A stretch of DNA of 64,000 bases, taken from contig OZ021727.1 in NCBI GenBank assembly GCA_963978545.1, positions 14,139,243 through 14,203,242 of the forward strand, given 5' to 3'. Below are positions 24,401-33,400 of this stretch, one piece after another (within the stretch, counting starts at the first letter, position 1; every line of letters begins with the position of its first letter). The position numbers were made by a program, and so were the translations under genes. Origin of the DNA: Linyphia triangularis. Lineage: Eukaryota > Arthropoda > Arachnida > Araneae > Linyphiidae. Under the pieces are notes generated by a model, which saw nothing but the letters and a program-made list of their open reading frames with translations, searched no databases and was not told the DNA's origin.

Positions 24401-27400
24401 AAGAAAACTCAACTATACAATTGTTTTATTGATTCCCAATAGTACTATTTGAAATTTATATAAATTGTATAAAGTACTTTTAAAGTTTGGTTTACTAACT
24501 TTTGGTTAATACTAGTTTTAAAAAAATGCATGTTTTTATTGTGACACACTGTACAATAAAGGATGCATAAGTTATGGGTTGTTCTTTTATTTAACAACTT
24601 TTTCTCCATGCTATTTTAAAATTAAAATCTAGAATAAGGAAACTTATTGTAACTAAATGTACCTTGGTTTCATATTATCTACAAACACTCTCTGCTAATT
24701 AAAAAAAAAGGAACTTATTTTTTTCTGGAACTTGCACGTTTTTTGATTTTATTTTTAAATAAAATAGAGAAAAAATCATGAAAAACAATACAATTCTTTC
24801 AAAAATCTGAGCTCGGATAGATAGTTAAAAATAATATTTAGTTTTTCACTTTGGCGATTTGACGGGAAAAAGCTACTTTGTACATGCGATGTCAATGTGC
24901 AGATGATGAAGCAGTCTAAGACCTGTTTTGGACCAGTTTCTTCCTTGGATTTTCGACGGAATCTATGCATAGCAATGTCACTGGGTTTTTTTATGCGTTT
25001 TTTGTCACATGACTTTTGCTTTAATTTCAAACTCGATTTTTGATTAATTGAAAGCATAAAGATAAAAAATAATTGCACTGCTCAAATATATTCGTTGGAT
25101 AATACTAGAAAATGCAAAAAATATTCATTTTCCTCACTTGTGCAAGTTCCTCATTGTGATTGGAAAGTGTGACACTGTTGATTGTCCCCACTAAGTATGA
25201 CTTTAGTTTTTCAATAATAAGCAGAAAGTGCTGCAATCAATGGCAATTTGGTTGCTATATTGGCTCAATTTAGTTTAAGGTAAAACAAAATCGCCTATGT
25301 TACATCGAATTTTGATATTTACTAAAAATTTATTTTTGTTTTAGGCAATAAACGATAAAAATGATCAGAAAAAAGAGAGTCCCTTATTGAACAAAATTTT
25401 GAAAGTCTTGGAAGATTCTAAATATCCTGGCACAGAAAAGGTATTTGTAATTTCTGTTAATTTGTGCTCAAAATACTTGAGTGTTTGGTATTAACTTATT
25501 TCCTATATTTCTGGTTCTCTTTCTAGGCTTCTACCATTTTTAAATCGTTATCCTCTTTAAGAAGTATTAAGTCTGGTTTAACTCAGGTAAATATATAGTT
25601 TTTTTCAACTTTATTTTACACATTTGAAAAATGCATTAATTGAACATTTTGTTTTGAAAGTTATTTTAAATTGATTTTTTACTTACACTTTGTAACTTAC
25701 TGATGGTATTTTAAAATACATAAACATTTCTTTCAGAAAGTTATTTAAGGGGTCCATTTGAGTCATCATAATGATACAATCTCTTTCATAAGCCTTAGTA
25801 CATGAAATATTCAAAAGTGTATGAAAACCAATGGAAAAAGGTTTTTAACGTACTACTGAACTTTGGTTTTAGATGGTTTGGAACTTAGATTTACAAATAT
25901 GATCATTCAAACAAGTCCTCCCCGTATGCCAATTAGCTGGAGTTGGGCAATATTTGAGTTTTTGTCAGACATGTTCTTATTGTACAAATACACAAAACCA
26001 GATGGAAAAAGAATTTAAAATTTAAATGTTGCACATTTGAGGGTCGTTTCCAATATTAAAAATATTTAATTTTGTTATGTGACATTAAATGAGAATCATT
26101 TGTGAAATTCTAAAAATTGAGATCTTCTGTTTGCTATGACTTTCCAAAGAAAAAAAAATTTAATCATTTATGAAAATTTGAGCCACCTCTTTATTTGTAG
26201 AACTGAAGTAAGAAGAAAAATTTCAAAACTATAAAGATTACAATCAGTTTTTTTTTTAAAGTTTTATTTGAGATTTTATATCTTTGTTTTGAAAAAATTA
26301 ATTTTGTTGTTAAATATTCAATCTTCCCCATCTCTGTTAAGTAAACAAAAAGAGTAACCTAACTATTGTAATTCAATCAGTGAATATATATTGAACAGGT
26401 ACAATGTATTTTGCATGTGTTGCAACAAAGCAAAATTATTGGCCAGCTATTGTCTTAAACTTGTTTGTTTTTTCCTTGTGTATATGTTGTCCATTTTTTA
26501 TCTTGTAAAATTCACAATAATTTTTATTTCAGTTTGAAACTGAAGCTTTTCCTTTGGATGAACTGATCAAAAAAGAATGTCTCTTCTATCTAAATCTGTA
26601 TGGCACCCATTTTGCTACTGTGGCGTTTTATCGTAGACATGGCCTACTGCACGATGCATTAGATTACATAAACGAAAAAGTATTCTTTCTATTCATAATT
26701 TAATTGTAGTTTGTCTGTTTTTGTTAGTATCTTTTAATTTATTGATTTTTCTGTATTAATGTTTTTTTTTTAGAAATGTGATTCCGATATATTTATTGAA
26801 GCCTTATTTATGCCTTCTCTGAAAAACGTTCAGCTTTCCTCCCTCAAGCATCTAATAACAGTTGCAGACCCAGCATTGTCAGTGTGGTCTTCTTATCTCT
26901 TTGCTACGTGTCGTCATCTAGAGCGCATCAAGTTTCTGAATGTTTTGTATGAGATGCAACTTTTTATGGAGGTACATTCATCTGTATAAGTGTTATTCTT
27001 TAGATGCTTGTAAAATTTTTTGTCAGTCTGATTTCTATTGACTTTTTGAATTTTTAATGTGTTTTTTGATTTTCAAAAATATTAATTATTATATAAACTT
27101 TTCATGCACACAAATTTAAAGAAAGAAAAAATCTACTTGTACAGAATTATTTTTTATTATAAAAATGGAGAAAAAAACCCTTTTATTTCGACTATTTAAC
27201 ATAAAACATTAATCAAAATAAGAAAATAAATAAAAATAAAAAATAGTAACATTGCAATAAATCCTTTTTGCAGTGTGAGGCATATATAATCTCACCATGC
27301 AACTAAGGCTTTGAATGATATTCATTGAAACACAAACTTATTTACCAAAACAAAATGGAACTTTGCAGACCGTACAGCACAAGGGCAAAGAACAAACCTC

Positions 27401-30400
27401 AAATAATAAATTTGTAAGCTAATAAATTAAAAAAAGTAATTTAAAAGAATTTGGAATTTATTTTATTATTTTTAATAACTTGCTCTTGTGGGACACATAC
27501 AATCCCACCACTTCACAGCTTCAAAATTAGTATAAAACATCAAATAACATGTTTTTTTATTTATTTATTATAAAACAACTTATTTACTTATAATAATAAA
27601 TTTTAAGAAAATAAACAACACATGCCATTATGAACGGCAAAAATGTACTGCATCACTCAATGCACCAACCTTAATTGCAGCAGCATATACAACTTACTGA
27701 TGCATTTTGATTTGTACAAGCATTCCCCCCCCCCCCCATTTATTTACGCATCTGCCGTTAATGAATAGCTTAAACAACTGAATGAAAAACTTTAAATAAA
27801 ATATTAAACTGTATGATTATGAGTAACTTCAACTGTTCAAGGTGGGTTAAAATATATCCAAACATGCATAAAAAGATAAGCAAAAGGTGAGACAGTTTTT
27901 TACCCACTTAGACCCAAAGAGTTTACATGATTTTTTGAGAAATAGTCAACTTTTTCTATTGCATGTGACAACCTTTTAAATGTAATGGAATTCAAGAAGT
28001 TAAAAGATTTAATTATAAAAATTCTATCTTTACCATTTTATCACTATTATATGAAGACAAATTTACTGCTATATATTTCATTTGATGATATTAGAAGATT
28101 TATGGAAAAAGTTGGCACAAAATGACAGTAATATAGTAATCTTGTTTCAGAGATATAAACAGTATTGTTCTGTAATCCATATTTTTATGAGATTCTGAAA
28201 GCTTAGTTAATAAATTGCAAAGAACTTGGTTACAAATATAATTGCCATGATTCAAACTAACCTTTGTTAACATGAGTGAGCTTTTGGCTTACAATTATTG
28301 AAATGAATTGCTGCCAGAGTAATACTCTTTCAGGTTTAACTTAAGAGTGTTGGACAGGTTTTTTTAATGATTTCTTTAGCATTTTCTAATATATTTGTAT
28401 TTATTTAAAATGAAGGTTTCCGATGGTTACTAAAAACTGCCAAGACTAAAAGTTGGTTCAGTCATCGCCAAGCTGAAATATTTACATGAAAAAATTATTG
28501 TAATATTGTGGACTTCGGTTTTTATTCATTAGTTTGTGGATTGCTATTGCAACCTTATCAGGGATTGGAAGATTATTGTTTTGAATGAGTTATCACTGCA
28601 GTTTGGCAATTTTTATCTAGTACCCGTCTAATGGAAGAGCATCATATTGATAATGGCTGTTTCTTGTAAATAAAATTTAAACACTGTTGACTCTTATTTT
28701 AATTAGTAGGGTGTTTGTAGAGCAATCACATGACTTGCCATGATAATTGTTTTTGTGCTTATTAATGTACAGATTTTTTAATTCTTGTTTTTTTTTTATA
28801 GGACTATGCTCGTGCTGCTAAAAGTGCCATAAACTTCTACCTTGCACCTGCACTGTCATATAAAACTCTATTTGAACGCCATCGTCATTTACACAATGCA
28901 AAGAAACATTATGAAAGGTATCTCACATTTAGTAAAGACACCGATTCTGCTAGTGTATTATGGAAAAGGAGGAAAAACATTAAATTTCTTTCTGTAAAAG
29001 AAGTTGAAAGGTAATTATTACTTATTTAATTTTTTTTTTTAATGTAAATTGCAAAACATACTACCCACTTAAAATTGTTGTAAACAAGTTAGATTATAAC
29101 AGTTACTAAAAGTATGCTTGTACACATATTTCTATTCCATCAGGTCCAGTCACATAGCATGTACACTTAAACAATTAATGACTGAAATACCTGTTTAAAC
29201 TTTAGGATATATGATAATAAAATGTCTGCCATTTTAGAGGGGTTTTCTTACTAAAAAAAATTACCAAGTTAGAGGGACAAAATGGATGAGAAGACTCATT
29301 GCCTTATATCCTATTTCTAAACTGATAGCTCTATTTGCAGCTAAGATATGAACTTCCCTTAGAGTTACTTTGAAATCATTCTTCTAGTCCAGTGTTCGGC
29401 ACTAACTTTTAGAGGCGGCCTTATGACTTATGTTGGAGGTTTTCGCTGGTCGTATACACCAAAATATGTATCTTTAATTATAATCAATTTAACAATGTAT
29501 AGCACTTTTGAAAACTGGAAAAAAATATAATTTTTTTGTATTAATAAAATTATAATTGATATTTGATTTTTTTTTTCTTCAAATAATTAAAAAAATTATA
29601 GTTTTCATTTTTAGGGACTCAAAGTCTAAAAAAAAGAAGTGAATCTCTTGTTTCAACATTACTATGCGACTTAACCTAACTTTTAATAAAAGTATTTAAT
29701 CTGTACTTCCAGATTACTCCGTTTTAGTTAATATCAATTGTGAGGCGTTGGCGGTCTAAGTCGTTCAGTTTATTTTATGATAGTCGATGTCTGTCGCAAT
29801 ATTTGTTGCAGCTAATCTTAATAAATCGTCCAATTGAGTCCCAATGAGATTTAGTTAAGTTATTCCTGTATTTATTCTTTATGAAAACCACCTTGCCGAA
29901 AGTTTCTTCATATAGTTTCTTCGGGCACATAGTGTAGAACTCTGTTATACATAGTTAACACATATTATTTCGGATAAATTAAAATATATGTAAAAAAAAA
30001 AAATTCTTACCACCTTAAATTTTGATTTTTTTTAAATCTTCTGTGGTGCCGGTGGGCCACAAAAAAAAATCTAGAGCCGTTAGTGGCTAATGCTGTTCTA
30101 GTTAAACCTTTTAGCACTTCCAGTTCAATTTTATGTAACCTTCCTAATAAAATCAAGGACTACAGACTGATTTATGACATGTATGTATAGTTTTGCCTTA
30201 ATGAATTACTATTCGACTTCTGATTGTTATTTTCAATATTTTCTATCGTAAGTTTGGTATGGATACTTCTCTTTTCAGTACTTTTTATTTTACATATTGG
30301 ACATGTCTGAAGCCTTTTTAGTTTTGTCTAGTAATGTTAATTCCAGATAACAACAGAGCCTTTGTATAAGCTTACCACTAAATTAGTGTGTTGTAGAAGA

Positions 30401-33400
30401 TAAATAGATCTCAATAAACCTTTATAAAAAAGCCAGACTAGTTTTCGACTTGACTTCTTTTGTATCTCCTTGCTGATTAAACCTCAAATCACAGCCCACA
30501 CACATTTCATATTCTGTGCTATACATGATTTTTGTCATTAGAACCACATTTCACATAGGTAACTAAGACTAAGTCTTCTACCTACCTCTGAATAAGAACA
30601 AAATATATTTTTGTCAATTATTATCAATACTACTCTAATTTATCCTATATGCTGTTTCCAGAACATAGCTTTAAAATATTTATACTTTGAACTTATGTTT
30701 CATTTTCAGTTATATTCAAATTATCACCTTCCAAGAAGAAGTGACTAATTTCTTGAAATTGTGTGCGTCTCAAAGCGATCACAGTTTCCTCTATGAAGTA
30801 GATGTGTCCAATGAAGATAAATGTCCTCCAACACTGTTTGGAAATGCTCAAAGAAAGAGCGAACTTGTTTTGATGGTAAATTATCCTATGTGTTCTTTAT
30901 TTTTCTATTTATAATAATGTAGTTTATATAATAACTCTATACATTAATCTTTATGACAACATTGTAACTAGTGTCAGTAGATTTTTTAATGACTTATATG
31001 TTGAAAATTCAATGCATTTGTTTAAAAAAATAAATATCGTAAGGCTTAATAAGGAGTTATAAACCATCTAGATATTTTACAAATGAAAATTTCCCCTAAA
31101 TTGTGATTATTGTAGCAATTTGATTTATAAATTAATGTACTAGTCAACATGGTTAGACCATCGATTGAAGTAAAACATAGTTTCAGCATTTTTAATTATT
31201 AATATTTTGCAAATTCACTGTGCTTGTGTTATTTCAAGAAACTATATTATAATAAGAATAATTGGAAAGAGTAAGTCACCTTATTTTGCAAATGGAAACT
31301 TTTATTTTATCCTATATTATAACTCCTATATTTTATAATCCTCTGTATTCTACTCATAATTTTGTGATTAGTTAAATTGTATTTCATTTGCTTACTTTTG
31401 AATCTCAATGTGAAAGTTTAAATAATCTTTTTGTTTAATATTGGGAGTTTAAATATGTACATATTTTTATGTGCACGCGTGCACACATTCACACACACAT
31501 ACATGCGCATAGTTTAAGTATGTGCATATTTAAAATGTGAAATTTCTTTTTATGAGGCTAAATTGAATTTTTCCTCAGATAACAAGCATAAATAAATGGT
31601 TTTTAAAGTAAATTCTTTGGTACATTTTCCAATTGTTAAAGTGTCTCCATTCAACAGATTTTTAGTATTTGTTGTTTTTTATTGAGCAGACTTATTTGAT
31701 TCCAAGTTATTACCAGATACAAGTAAATGAGTTATAATTTACAAACATTAAGTTTACTTATTATGTTGTCTATTTTCTAATGATATGTGACCTTTTTCTT
31801 TAGATTTTAGTATTTGTTTTTATCTATGTATGGGCCATAAAAAAATAATTCTTTTTAGGTTCTTATAAACTCTGTAAATGTTGATGATGGTTTTGAACTT
31901 TCAGTAAAACTATTAAAGGTAATAATCTTTCTATTATACATACCAATGAATTTTATTTCAAAGCTTGAAAAGATGATTCTTGAATTTTTTTAAAATTTTT
32001 TTTATTTTTTATTTAAAAGAAAAGTATTCAATATATATAACTAGAACAAAAAACAAGAAATTTTACAATTCGTCAAAAATAGGAATATTTTACAAATGTA
32101 CAGAGTTCCCACAGTCATTAAAAGTGCTTAATATTTTTGAACTTTTTTTCAAGGCCTTAAAAATGCTTAGAGGTGCTTAAAAGTACTTGAAAAAGCTTAT
32201 AGGTCCTTAAAAGTCCTTAACTTTGGGGATGTTGTGTGCCCGACTGCAACATTTATAAAAATACAACTCAGACTTGCTATTCCCATATTTCAATAAAAAT
32301 ATTATTTCAGTAATCTTATTAATACTTCACACACATAATATTGAAAATTTCTGCATTTTTTTGGTAGAATATACTTTATTAAAAATTTATATATAGATAT
32401 GATGCCTGAAATCAAATTTCTAAAGGTCTTTAAAAACATTATTTAGGTCCTTAACAGTCATTGATTTTCATTCTGTGATTTGAGGGGGAACCCTGATATA
32501 GGTACAAGTATATTTATATTCAAAGATAACTTCAAATGCAATTTTCTATCAAGCAAAATATTTCTTTAGACTAAGAATTATTTTATTTTGGGTTTAATCC
32601 ACCTCCCTAGAAAAGTATTTTTCAAGCACATCAGACATCTGTTTGGTTTTTTTATTATCTGATTTTTTAAACAAATTATTTTTAGTAATTTGGTTTAATT
32701 ATCAGATAATTTATAAATGAATGTTTGAGTCAAATAATGTTCTTCTTAATTTGCCCTGCCTGTTCGTGACGTTCATCTACCTTTTCAGGATCAGGGATGT
32801 CAAATAACCCTATTTTTGATCTTTTCATAAATTTTTCTCCCTATAAATATTTTCAAATAATGTGTTTTTGTGAAAATATTAAGAAGAATGAAAAGCATTT
32901 TTTCATATGACCACTGTGTTTTAACTAAGCAGCCATGGATCTAATAGTGTTAAATTACATTTAATAACAATAAATGGCTCAACACAACATTTAAAATCCT
33001 TATTTGTAAAATAAACTCTTGATTTAAAAATATTTTTACAGCTCATTTTTTAAAAATATTTATTTAACAGTAGATAAAATTATTACTTACATTCAATTGT
33101 ATTTAGTACATAGTTACATGTTAAGTTTGATTTTTTCTTATAAAAATACTGTCCACCTACATGTATGCACATTTACATATAATCTAGGATAAGGTACACA
33201 GTCTTTTTTTCTTTTTTTTTCTTCTTTTTACTTTTGCTGTACTTTAAGAATTCTAGTAGAAAATCTGATAAATTGGCAACTGTATTAACAATAATCCAAA
33301 TATTTATGATTTTGGAAGTTTTTTAAAGGATTTATGTCATTTTTATATATCATGATAAACTATTTATATTCAAGCACAATTTAAAGTATTTTCCTATGCC

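Noticed and set aside
24776..25078. 100-codon minus-strand ORF
   Set aside because: No recognisable domain and entirely inside a ZFYVE26 intron.
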